From Dastarcus helophoroides (taxonomy: Eukaryota; Arthropoda; Insecta; Coleoptera; Bothrideridae): a stretch of DNA of 64,000 nt. Of this stretch, positions 1 through 11,132 are shown in pieces (within the stretch, counting starts at the first letter, position 1; each line of letters opens with the position of its first letter). The notes under the pieces are model-generated. The model was given only the letters and a program-made list of their open reading frames with translations. It was not told the DNA's origin and did no database searches. The position numbers and the translations under genes are program-made. Location: assembly GCA_028583605.1 (NCBI GenBank), contig CM053328.1:17315982-17379981 (forward strand), written 5' to 3'.

Positions 1-41
1 AGTTTATTGTATAGTTTAGTTTTAGTTCTTTATTTAAAAAA

Positions 42-206
42 AAGGGGCGTGTTGTATATTTAAATTTAGCGCCAAGCACCAAGAGGAAGATGGCGCGTAG
101 AACGGCATAGTGTCACAAGGATAATAGATTATTGTATAAAGAACTAGTAAATAATAAAGTTGCTTATAGTAAAAGCTGTTTCAATCAAGAATAAACAAAT
201 AAAACA
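42..206 (+). mobile_element. LTR-like retrotransposon end
   Basis: A polypurine run (positions 36-47, A-rich then GGGG) is followed by TGTTGTATATT at 50, the usual arrangement of a polypurine tract next to the 5' edge of a 3' LTR. The segment contains a GCGCCA/TGGCGC inverted pair (about 69-98) and ends in a CA at 206 or 208. The internal region of such an element would lie off the left edge of the window. No target duplication can be tested and no coding part is present, so this is an inference from edge structure only. Confidence 0.35.
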
Positions 207-427
207 CAGTGTACATTTACATCGCTACTGCCAGTCGATTAGTAGAAATAAAAGCCATTTAAAAAACCGTGTAGGACCAGCTTTTTAATTTTTTGAATTG
301 GTCAAAAATAAAAATGGGGATATCCATTAAGAAAACTAGCCCTGTACACAAATAGGATTTATATCAAAAAGATCAAAAAAGATTAAATCAAAAAATACTT
401 TCAGTTACAAATTAAAATTAAAAATGG

Positions 428-2400
428 TCAAACTTTCGATTTTTTTTCTGGAGACTTGCACCCTTTTTTTACTTTTTTTTTGAAATCGGTACTTGGGCTT
501 ATTTCTCCAACTTTTTGATTTTTAAAACCTTTTTTAGAAATTTCGATATTTAGACCCAAATTTTTTTTTTTTTTAAATTTTACCATTATACAAGTTGTAA
601 CAAATTCGCTTCTCATTACAGATATCTCGAAAACCTTAAGAGATACAGCATCGGTTAAATTGGGCCAAAGTTGCACCATTTGGCGACCAGTAACATGCCG
701 TTGAGAAATCGAAAATATGTCGTGCTGCTCTTGAGATTTTTGAAACAAAAAAAGTTAAATTTTGAATTTTTCTTGACGTAATTTGAAGAGTAATCGAAAA
801 ATTAAAAATCGTTTTTCGTTGGCATTTTTTATCCTTCATAAACCTGAATAGTTTTTTAGCAGATGTTTCGACTCTTCTCTATAGCTTCATCAACTACGTT
901 ATTTTAAATATGGATCTGTAATTTTTATTGCACCACTGTATGGCTTTTGAATCTTCGACTACTCGGATGTATCAAATTTTTATGTGAGTTAACGTTTCGT
1001 AACTAAAAGATATCTTCGAGAAAAATATTAACGTATTTATATTTTTGAATAATAAATAACCAGAATGTAACAAAATGGGACAAGCGAAATGTGACAGTTA
1101 TTTTTTTATTTGTTATTTGTTATTCTAAATATCCATAGTCGCTTTGTTTGTAGTTATCAATTATTATTTTTGGTTTGAGTTACTTACGATTATGTCTGTT
1201 GTTCCTTGTTAAAATTTATTTATTATACCATTGCCTTGTGTTCTTACAAATTAATAACATTTTTATAATTTCATTGTTAATAATAATAACTTATTAATTA
1301 CGAAAAAATAATAAAACAACGTTTATGTGAAAATTAGTGGTTTTTCTTTGATGACGGTTCAAAGATATGAAACCTTTAGCTCCACATACATCAATGAAGT
1401 TGGAGTTTCAAAAGCTACACAAAGATAAAATAAAAATTACAGCTTCGTATTTAAAATAACTTGATGATGATATAACGAAAAGACGTGGAAGAAAAAAAAA
1501 CATTTTATACTATCTTGTGAAAAATGAAAAACGCCAATGGTCGATTTCAACACCTTAAAAACTCAGTCAACGATTTTCTCTAAGAAAACCTCAAGGGATA
1601 ATGTGACAAACATACTCATGGACGGTAAAATCTTCCCGATGGGATTTAATCTGTTTATCATTCAGGAGTGAACCCTACCACTAACTTCCCTTGGGACGAG
1701 CCATTGCCAAGTCCGCCTCTCAGAAGCAAGGCTTTCTTTTTAGAGCTAAAAAAGTACTCCATCTCTCATAAGCTACTCACACTGTACAAACCTCAAGTGA
1801 GGCCAACACTATCCTCATGTTTGGAGTTCAGCGCCAAAGTACACTAGCTCTTTCGGATTCAATTAAAAGAAGAACGATTCGCCTAATTGATGACGAAAGT
1901 TTGACCGATTGTCTCGAAACACTAGAGCACAGGGGGATGGTTGGTGACTTATTTCTTTTCTACAAGTATTTTCATTGGAGATGCTCGCAGGAACTAATAG
2001 GATTGATCTCCCCCAAGGGCAAGATTCTTGAGGCATACAAGATAGTCGGAGACAGCAAATTCCTGTGCGGTCCAGCTTGACACTGACTTCTGTATACGGA
2101 GACTCTTTTTTCTGTCTTCTCTTACCGAACTAAATTTTACCCAAAAATTAGTTTTTAGTTTTTCAATTACTCTTCGTCAAGAAATAATAAAAACAAAAAT
2201 TCAAATTTTTTTCAAAAATTTCGAGTTTCGAGAACAGCAAGAGATATTTTCGATTTCTCAATGCCATATTGCTGACCGCTAAACTGTGCAATTTAGCCCC
2301 AATTTAACCATGCTGTAGTATCTCTTACCGTTTTCGAGATCCCTGCAGTGAGAAGTTAATTTGTTACAACTTGTATAGAGATTTGTTTTTTTAAATTCTG
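428..2400. repeat. Inverted-repeat arms of a fold-back element
   Basis: The stretch at about 560-840 reappears in reverse complement at about 2140-2395. Shared landmarks are TTTTCGATTTCTCAA, CCCAATTTAACC and TTTGTTACAACTTGTATA. The arms are imperfect and flank a 1.3-kb centre that holds a LINE fragment. The open frames in the arms (for example 748-428 on the minus strand) are low-complexity reading frames of the repeat, not genes. Exact element ends were not found. The rest, 207-427 and 841-1660, shows no gene. Confidence 0.6.
1660..2080 (+). pseudogene. Non-LTR retrotransposon reverse transcriptase, C-terminal remnant
   Basis: Positions 1817-2080 are open and read as the C-terminal end of a Jockey/CR1-type LINE polymerase. 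The segment SIKRRTIRLIDDESLTD, then LEHRGMVGDLFLFYKYFHWRCSQEL, of which only landmarks are given here, follows the family pattern in which an IQRRAxRLI helix precedes LxxLxHRRxVxxLxLFYRYYxGxCSxEL. Upstream, 1660-1816 continues the same domain in a shifted frame (WDE, LLTLYKPQVRPTL). The protein frame is broken by at least one frameshift and nothing 5' of this is present, so it is a dead, truncated copy. It lies between the two arms of a fold-back repeat. Clade assignment is from memory of the family and is approximate. Confidence 0.7.
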
Positions 2401-3587
2401 GATGGAACTTGATATAATTAATTTTTCCTAAAATGTCGACTTTAAATTTGAAATAAAAAAAGTAGGTATTCTTAAAATTATGCTGATTCCAATCAATAAC
2501 ACATAAGCAATGGAATATTTTAACGATTTAATCCCAAAATTTCGACGAGATATGAAATTTCGATTATTTTCTTTTAATTTTAACTTTTTACTTTTGAAAA
2601 TGTAGAAATAGCGTTACACATTTACTTAAGTTAATTGATCATCAGCATCTGCAAAAGGGATTATTATTTTTTTTCAACATTAAAACGTTGAAGCCGATTA
2701 AAAATGATTTAAAGAACATAATGGGACAAGAACGTCTAAACAACCTCACTTTAATGAACTTAAAAAAGAAATACTGTGGGAATATTGATTTCACTGTGTT
2801 TTTACCAAATCTGCCACAATAAGTCACGACAAGTGTTTTGTAAATGTGCTATTTTATAACCTAAACATTATAACACCTAGAGCAAAGGGGCTTCTGTTTC
2901 AAAGTGCTACAGGCCTCGCGGTGGCTTGATTTGGCACTGGATATCAGATTAGATTGTGTCAAGTTTGGCTAAGGGTTAACTACATTTTTTTAGAAATGTC
3001 AAATTTTCTGTTCAAACCTTTCTTTTTCTTCAAAATTTGACGCTTACAATTTCCGTTTTTAGTTTTTTCAAAAATATTTTATTGAAACCCAGAATTGCCG
3101 TGTTTGTAGGGTGTTTTAATCTTTTTGAAATCTTGTACTATAATTACAAAATTTTTACTTCTATTGAAAAGTTTTAGTTTTATTTTTTCGATTATCTTTC
3201 AAAATTTTGATTTTTTCCAATTTTTTATTTAAACATTTCAATTTTCCTATTGATTTCCAAAATATTTATTTGAAGTTCAAAACGTTCTGATTTTTTTGTT
3301 TCGAATTTCAATTTTTTCCCAAATTTCGTCTTTTATTTCAAAAAGTTTTCTTGTATTTCACATCACGACCGTTGGTCGTGATTTGCTCGCAAAATGCGAA
3401 AATACACGATTTTGTGGCATAAGGACGACTATTCTTGGGTAATTATGCAACAAATCAGTTTAATCTAGCTTTTTGGACAGAGGACAGCTTTCTTTCGACG
3501 ATAATATATTTTTAAATTCCGATTAACTCGTCCGATTAATTCGTCATTGAAAAACTACTGTCAGTCTGTGTGTACGTATGTTATCAT
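2400..3587. other. No gene; partly T-rich degenerate repeat
   Basis: No coding region, RNA gene or element boundary was recognised. Positions about 3000-3360 belong to the degenerate TTTTTGAAAATTTCGAC-like sequence described for 8440-9880. Confidence 0.5.
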
Positions 3588-4706
3588 TAGAGACCGTATT
3601 TTAGGCACAAACAAATAAGGTAGAAAGGTAAGAAATATTTGAAATTACGCAAAAACAAACAGCTAAAAAAGGCACTTAAAAGGCAAAATACTCTAAAAAA
3701 GGCATTAAAAGGTTAAAACCACAAATAAAAAGAAAAACAATTATTAACCATTTTGAATATTGCTGTTTCCCCAACTACAAATTAAATGTAATTAATATTT
3801 TCCATTGTAAAATTTGTGCCCTTTCACAGCAATAAATCCGCATAATTTAAAACGTTTTGCTTTACATTGACAGACATTGTCCAAATTACATCATTCTCAT
3901 TCAGTAACGAGCTGTTGCTTTCACCAGCATTAGCCTGAATCTAGTCAAAGTCTTGAATTTTTTCAATAAAAGGATATTTTGAAAGAATGTTTAATGTTAC
4001 CTATTTTCGGGAGAGAAAAATAATGCAGCACGATATTTTTACGATAAAAAGCATAGACAACGTATTTTCTACTAGTTTTTTCTCTTTCAGGACTATTTTT
4101 TGCAATAAAAGAATTACGAAAATTGGGACTACTTAATTAATCTAGAGTTATAATAAAAATGTTTACATATTTTTTAAAAGAGCATGCATGCAGATTTGTT
4201 TTTATTTATTTACACAAGCTAGTTAAAAGATTAATTTTAGAAGATGAATATTTTTCGGGTAATTTTATCATTTTACCCCAACATCTGTTTTTACATAGAA
4301 ATTAAGATAAATATAAGCAACTTAGTTGAATTGTCCTGCGTCACAATAGCAGGCAAAATTTAAAAGGAACTGGGTGGGTTATAAAAGTAATGGTTTTTAA
4401 AATTACATTTCTTGGACATTTATAGTTGAAGCGTTTTATTGTTATGACGGTTAAAAACCGCTGCGTATGCCTTACTCTTATTTTATGAAGTACATATTTA
4501 CCGTCACATTCCTTAGAAGTGTAAATGCACTTCGAAAAACCTATAGAAAAGGATAAATAGGCATGAAATTTTTTTCAAAATAGGTTTAAATCCTGTATAA
4601 AAAGGCAAAAATCAAGCGAAATTGAAATATAAGCAAAAACGCATAAAAAACGCCAAAAAAGACGAAAAGGTAGGATCATAGGATTTTACACAAAATCCGG
4701 CCTCTA
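3588..4706. mobile_element. Non-autonomous hAT-like DNA transposon
   Basis: The ends are inverted: TAGAGACCGTATTTTAGGCA at the left and, read from the right end inward, TAGAGGCCGGATTTTGTGTA. They are flanked by an 8-bp near-duplication, GTTATCAT (3580-3587) and GTTATCAC (4707-4714). An 8-bp duplication with TAGAG/CAGAG-type ends is typical of hAT elements. Inside each end a short AAAAGGCA-type motif recurs (about 3655-3715 and 4600-4675), as expected of subterminal transposase-binding repeats. The 1119-bp body has no long open frame, so a transposase would have to come from elsewhere. Confidence 0.65.
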
Positions 4707-4714
4707 GTTATCAC

Positions 4715-6740
4715 GTTAGAGATCGCAATTTTTAATTGATTTTTGCCATTACTTGCTTTTATCATTTTTTTTTCTTTCTAAACTTGAATATTTGAACCTA
4801 AAAAGATCCCAATAAAAGTCAAAATTGCAAGTTTAAAATAAATATTTTTCTTGAAATCTTTTAATTTTGGCATCAATGTTAAATATCTTTTGGTCTTGGT
4901 ATTTCAAAAAGAAGAAATAAAAAATAGAAAAAAAAATGGAAGGAAAATTTTAGTTTAAATTCGGTCATTTCAATATCGAATCTCGAAATTGTTTTAGAAA
5001 CATGGCGGGATTTACCTCAAAATTTTAGGTGGAAACATGTCGCACGTTTTTTCAATATTTAGACCGTAGTCAAACTTTCGACATTAAATTCAAAAATTAA
5101 CTTTGGCAAAAAATTTATAAGTTGTCATTTAAAATTGCAACTTTTCTTTTATTCATTTCTAATTTCGAATTTTGAGACTAAATCTCAAATATAAACTCGT
5201 CAGAAGAATTTCGCCTCTTGTATGGTGGATATATTGAGTCACCGTGATCTTCTGTTCAAACAATTTTGTGCTTTGTACCATTTCATTTTTAAATTGTTTC
5301 ACCTCTGGGATGGTGCAACATGCTGATTTTCTCTGCTGTTTTGATTTTTTTTTCATTTCTTGTATATTTTCCTTCTATTTTTGTAATTTTCATTTATGGG
5401 TTCTGTAATTCTTGGAGAAACCCCCTGCGACGGTGGGTAAAACGTCGAATACTTTAAGTAGTTCTTTGACACAGTCCACTCCCGCAAGACGTATATCTGT
5501 AGATCACATAAATTACTTGACCTAAAATTGGAATTCCGAGATATTCTAAATTTATGAAAATGTGTAATGTTTAAATTCTCAATATTTATTTTAACTTTTA
5601 AAAAACGAATTGTAAATTGAATTATACTGATTGATTAAATTTTGCATCGCAAAGGTAAAAAATAAAAATCGACTAGTTTATACAAGGTCTACAATAATTA
5701 TGATTAAATAATTACAAGTTAAATTAGTTTTCAATAAATGAGTTTGTTTCATGTAAATTCAATTTACAAAAAAATTGAAATGTTATTAAAAATAAATATC
5801 AAAAAGTCAATATTTTCAAATAACTCAGACGATGGGAAAAAGCTAAAATTTTCGAAAATCTTTGAAACATTTTAAAAAATTAATTTCTTCAAGTTTGGAT
5901 TATCAAAATAATGTAGTTAAATTTGCACAAAATTTGAAAGGCGAAATTTTCAAAATGGGTCAAAATCTCCGAAAAAAAGTGGACATTTTGGAAAGTCTAA
6001 ATTTAGAAAAGTTGACCTTTTCAAAAAAGTTGAATTTTTCAAAAAAAAGTAATTTTTTTAAGAATTCCAGTTTTAGAAAAGAGCTTAAACTTGAAAAAGT
6101 AAAAATGTGTAACAATTCAAAATTGTCAATAAATAAACTGAATAAGCCCAGAAAGAAGTGCAAATTTTGAGTCAAAAGTTGTGATTTTCAAAAGCTGAAA
6201 ATTCGGTGCAATATTTAAAAAAACGTCAAAACTTAAAAAAATGGAAGTTTCAGAAGTTAATATGTTTAACAAATTTAAAATTTTCAATAAAGTTATTTTT
6301 TTTTATCGAAATATTTAAAAAATGTTGAATTGCTCATAAAATCAAAATTTCCAAAATAGTTGAAATTTTGAAAAAAAGTGTACAACTTTGAAAAACTGGA
6401 TATTTTTAATAGACAATATTTTCAGAAAAAGTCCAAATCTTAAAAAAAAGCAAAAAAAAACAAAATTTCGAGAAAACTGATAAAGAAAAACGCCAAAATT
6501 TTGACAAAAGCACTATTTTAAAGTGATGAAATTTTCGAAAATTAAAGTTTGCAGAAAAAAACAAGTTGATAGTGTATAAGGAGAAAGGTAGAAATTAACA
6601 AAACCTGAAGATAATAAAATAATTTAATACAACTGAAATACAATCGCACATGTTGAACATATATAGCTATATATAGATATAAAACCTGGAAAAAAAAAAT
6701 GTTTTCCACATTGTCTTTTAGTCACAATTGCTAAAATCCA
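4715..6740. other. No gene; degenerate repeats and a Penelope-like scrap
   Basis: Positions 5420-5455 carry CTGCGACGGTGGGTAAAACG, which resembles the hairpin motif near the ends of Penelope-like elements elsewhere in the window. Positions about 5750-6560 are A-rich and T-rich degenerate short-unit repeat; the overlapping open frames on both strands there (5862-6170, 6175-5960) are composed almost entirely of K, N, F, L and S and are judged non-coding. Confidence 0.45.
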
Positions 6741-6752
6741 CTTAAAACACAT

Positions 6753-7962
6753 TCAGTTGATAATAACTGCACTGGGGTCGTATGGTCCTGAAAAAGGGGA
6801 CCCCTCAACATTCCAAGCTTTCTTTAGCGTGTTTTCCAACTTAATTTGATCACTAGTGGGCAAACCGAGTCTTTTTTGTTCTTGATTCCATTGTAATTCA
6901 TAAATTTTAGCTTGTGCATCTTCTGGCAGGTCCTCCATTGGTTTCGTGCAATCCATTTTGCTAATATTCAGTTTTGGTTCACTTGTTAAGAAACAATTCC
7001 ACCAGATCTCTTTGCTTTTTTCCAGATGTATTTGAAGCTCGTCCTTGTCAATTGACCAAATAGCATCTGTGTGTTTGCAGGATCGACAAAGTTCTCCTTC
7101 TACTAGCACCTTGTTGTTTAATGTTGTAATACTTACAAAATTTGGATTAATAGTTACTTTTAAATCTTTGGGTTTTGTTCCTTCAGGGAGTTTTACTGTT
7201 ACATCTATTTCATTATAGCTTTGGGTCCAACTGTAGGTGTCGTACGTGGCTCCATTGTAATTATTAGCAGAAGTTAAAGTTTTATGAGTTACCATTTTTT
7301 TATCTCGATTCTGAGAAATATCTGGGGCAGTTTTTTCTTTTACTGAGGAGGAAGCTCGGGATCTTGTGGTTTCATCTTCTTGGTCCACATATTTTAAATA
7401 ATTATTCCTAACTGTAGCTTCCGCCATACCAGGGGGCAGACCAATCGGAGAACCTGGCTCTGTGGCTACATAATAGAAGTCTGTTCTAAAAATAATTAAA
7501 GTAGGATTATTTTCAATATACAACGAAAACATGTTAATAAATCGTTCAAGAGAATTTCGATTATTGTAGTTATCTTAATAAAAAAAAGAGATCTATCATC
7601 TGTACACATTGTCTAATCTTATGGTAGCAAATTACCAATTGCCAAATGAAATAAGTCTACTTTGGCTGTAAAAAAATCATTGCACAATGCAGTAGTTTGA
7701 TATCCGACTTAGTATACATATTATGATACAAAAAGGTTACTGTAATATTCGAAATTACACTACATTATACAGTTCAAAAGTGGAAGAGGCAGGCGACATG
7801 TGAAGGCAAAAAAAACCTGGGGCTAATTAACTTTGATGGCAACGTGAAAGTGGCTCACCTTCTTTTCAAAAATCCGAATATATGGTCCAGAAAAACAGGT
7901 AAAGTTTTACACTCTTTTAACATGGCAAAAAGCATTTCATCGTATTGCTCAGACTCGTCCAT
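6753..7962 (-). CDS. NUDCD3: NudC domain-containing protein 3
   Basis: Two exons: 7962-7859 (starting MDESEQYDEMLFAM) and 7485-6753. The intron (7858-7486) begins GTGAGC and ends TTTTTAG. The first exon has 34 codons plus two bases, completed by the first base of exon 2, giving ...FGFLKRRTDFYY..., which parallels the FLYRKTDFY junction of human NUDCD3. The protein is 278 residues, shorter than the human one, mainly in the charged linker. An N-terminal NudC-type helix region comes first, then a CS (p23-like) domain at about residues 119-197 (YSWTQSYNEIDV to WW), then the conserved tail KKAWNVEGSPF. Family role: a cytoplasmic Hsp90 co-chaperone that helps dynein intermediate chains fold. An open frame continues upstream of exon 2 to a methionine at 7532, but that part is intron. 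An ATTAAA about 125 nt past the stop (near 6625) may be the poly(A) signal. Confidence 0.93.
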
Positions 7963-8007
7963 TTTTTGCGTATTAAACGGACTTTCTCAAATTTTGCTAT
8001 CTCAATG

Positions 8008-8019
8008 ACATTTTATAAA
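8008..8019 (-). promoter_or_regulatory. Possible TATA box of NUDCD3
   Basis: On the minus strand TTTATAAAAT lies about 50 nt upstream of the NUDCD3 start codon. Position and sequence fit a TATA element, but in AT-rich DNA such matches are frequent. Confidence 0.25.
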
Positions 8020-8439
8020 CAAATCTCTTAAAATCAAAATGTTTGCACCACGAGACGATTTATCTACCAAGTTTTATTAAAGGTAGGCAAAATGAGTGTG
8101 CATGAAATATGAGCTTCGTACCTTCCTATGAATGCTTTTTATTGATAATAAAAGACATATAAGAGAGTAAGCATTGCACTGAATGTTAAAAATAATAAAA
8201 ATATAAATATTCAATAATTTGACCCATTGCCTTAATTGAATAGGACATTTAAACTAATTTCAACTGCGATTCATAGAACAGTTGATACGAATTAGTTAAA
8301 TATCTTTTTGATAGATGACAGCACACTTATCATTTAACGGTAAAATCCTTAGATAATTATAGTCAAAAGTAAAATCATATACAGCAGGCCTTCCAAGAAG
8401 TATAGTCTTCTTGAGGCCTTCCTAAAAGGGGCGACGGGC

Positions 8440-9880
8440 TTTTCCTTGAGGCAAATTGTTAAGAATTTCTATTTTTTCGAAAATTCTACTTTTATCCCCA
8501 AATTTTACTTTTTCAAAATGAGATTTTTCTAAAAATGTCAACGATTTTAAAAATTTGACCGCTTGAATTTTCAGTCTTCCAAAGCTTCAAGTTTTAAAAC
8601 TTTTATCTTTTTTGAGAATGTTAAATTTTTTGAACTATTAAATTTTTCAAGATTTCAATTTAAAAACAGATTATTTGACTTTTCCAAAATTTGACTTCGA
8701 TCTCTTACAAAATTTTGGCTTTTTTAAGCTTTCTCTTTTATGAAAATGTCAATTTTTTTTAAAAGGTTGAACATTTTTTGAAAATTCCGTTTTATTTTAA
8801 AATTAGAAATTTCTTAAACTTTGGAGTTCTTTAAAATCTTCGACTTTTTCTCGAAATTTTAATGTTTTACAAAATTTCTACTTTTTTAAAATTTCGACTT
8901 TAAATTTCGAATTTTTCCAAACTGTCATCTCCTAAAAATTTGGACTTTTCAAAATTTACTTTTTTAGCAAATTTCGTTTTATTTTAAAAATCTCAACTTT
9001 CCTAATAATTTCTACTTTTTTATTTCTAAAATTTCGATTCTGTTTTAAATGTTTTGCTTTTTTTAAGGTTTTTGAAAATTTGTTTGGACTTTCTTAAATT
9101 TCCACATTTTTACAAAATTTGGAATTAATTTGAAAATTTTGACTTTATTTTAAATATCTGAAATGTGAACTATTTACAAAATTTCAGTTTTTTAAATTTT
9201 AATAGATCTGACTTTTAAAAATTTCGACATTGCAAATTTAGATGTTATCAAATCACGTCATTTCTTTAAAATTTTGTATATTTCAAAAATTGATTTTAAA
9301 ATTTCAACCTTTAAAAAAAATTACGTCTCTTCAGGATTTTGACTTTTTTTGAGAATTTCAGTTTCTTTTAAACAGTTCAACAATTTAGAATGTTTTGACA
9401 TTTCTTCAAAATTTTTCAATCATTTAGATAAGTCTTGTTTTTTAAAATATTTTAAATTTTTTTTAAAATAGTGCCATAATTTAAATTTTGGAATATTTTT
9501 GAAAATGTTTGATTTATAAAAATTCCGCCTTCATTAAAATTTTAAACTATTTTTATATTTCGACATTTTCAGAAATTAGAAATTTTTTTAAAATTAAGAC
9601 TTTCCTTTGAAAATTTCGCCTTTTTTGGATTTTTATTTTCTTTTGAAAAACTTTAAACTCTTTTTGAAAATTTAGTGATGTTTTAAAATTTAAATCTCAA
9701 AATTTTCGTCTTTATTTTTAGAATTTTTGCCTTCTTTTTTCAAAATTTTTTTTTAAATTTTAGATTTTTAAGAATTTTGACATTTTTTCAAAAAGCATCT
9801 ATTTTTTAAATTTTTATCCTTTTTGAAATTTTAAAATTATATCAAAATTTTTTAAAATTTTTGTGAACACGAGAGTTTCA
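8440..9880. repeat. T-rich degenerate short-unit repeat
   Basis: The stretch is made of loosely repeated units of about 17-27 nt with the pattern (A)AAATTT(C/T)GAC TTTTTT(GA)AAA. No two units are identical and no clean period survives. The same sequence type recurs at about 3000-3360, 5750-6560, 12850-13160, 20500-21250, 23640-23940, 26700-28170, 31600-35430, 45300-47400 and 48840-50380. No gene is seen in it. The preceding 8020-8440 shows nothing recognisable. Confidence 0.7.
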
Positions 9881-10006
9881 ATTTATTTGATAATTGAGAA
9901 ACAAACGTCGTACATTTTTTATTGTACGAGAAAACCTAAAAGGGGGATGAATATATTTTTTGTAAACAAGGGAGGTTCAATGTAAAATATGTTGTAAACC
10001 CCTGAA

Positions 10007-10300
10007 CAGACTGATCCAAATTAAGGACGTACTTGTGGTAACTCCGTTATTATAAACTTTACTTACTTACTTACTTACTTACTTACTACCTTAACTTTCA
10101 GAAAAATATACAGAATGTTGCATTAAAAAAATTGTAACTTTGTCAAAAAACTCAGAAATACTAGGCTCAATTGTTCTTTCCATGATGCTATTTTAATCAG
10201 GATAAAAAGGTGTACCAGTTTCTTAATTTAACCAATTTGTCCCTTCAATAATAATAGTTACCAGTGATCCCACGGTCCGCACTTAATTTGGATCAGTCTG
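10007..10300. mobile_element. Short inverted-repeat element (MITE)
   Basis: The left end CAGACTGATCCAAATTAAG is mirrored at the right end (CTTAATTTGGATCAGTCTG), and similarity extends inward through GTGGTAACT. TA follows the right end (10301-10302); the corresponding left TA is not intact. The interior holds an ACTT microsatellite. No coding capacity. Confidence 0.65.
10061..10087 (+). repeat. (ACTT)n microsatellite
   Basis: Almost seven uninterrupted copies of ACTT inside a MITE. Confidence 0.9.
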
Positions 10301-11132
10301 TATAGCATTACACATATGGGTAAAATGTATGACAGTATTTATATATATTTTTTTGTGATAAAACTAGTTGAATAATAACAAAAACGAAATTTACAAAAAT
10401 TAAAATATGGCGTCCTCAAGAAAATATAAATTTTGTTGCAGTGGGCCAGTAAAAAATAAATGGAAATAAGTATTATTTTAAAGCATCTGCAATTAATATT
10501 TTTCGAGACAAATGCAAAAGGAGAAATTATTTTTTTTTTTTTACAGATAACTCGAAATCAAAAAGTGTTATTTTACTTCAGATTTTTTTTACATATTATT
10601 TACCACTAAAATATGCATTTCCATAATTTAGCAACTTGGCTCTTTGAATAAGCAAAGCATCAATCGTGAGGATCAAAAAATCACACATTGTAGCCTCTAT
10701 AACTAAATATAAAATTAAAAGTAAAAATAAAACTATATAAAAGTAATTCTTATATCTATTCTTTTTTAATAAAAAACAATATTTTTAATCACTTGACCAT
10801 TTCAATATTGACTCTTTGAAAAATATATGTCAAAATATATAAATACTATTGATAAATTTCAAAAAAAATTCAAAAATAAAATAAAATGGAATATGAAGCC
10901 AGCTTAAAAGAGTTTTTCGAAATTCATTAATAAATAGAAGATGAATTAATATGTGACAACATATAATAAAATATATTTTAAAATATCTATCAACAAAATT
11001 ATAGCTGAGCAAAGAATGAAGTTAATACAGTTTTGCAGTATAAAATAAATAAAATAACAAGTCATAAAATAAAACAGTTTTAGAGATCATTAACACTAAT
11101 CTGCATAAAATAATCTGTAATATCAAAAATAT
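10301..11132. other. No gene seen; 3' flank of CDA3
   Basis: AT-rich sequence downstream of the chitin deacetylase stop codon. It should include the 3' UTR of that gene, but no clear AATAAA was picked out in the expected orientation close to the stop. Confidence 0.4.

Noticed and set aside
5862..6175. Overlapping open frames on both strands
   Set aside because: Both translations are almost entirely K, N, F, L and S and coincide with degenerate repeat. Opposite-strand frames of similar length are expected from such composition.
7486..7532. In-frame methionine upstream of NUDCD3 exon 2 as the start codon
   Set aside because: A good TTTTTAG acceptor and a separate exon at 7962-7859 with matching phase and family-like sequence show this piece to be intron.
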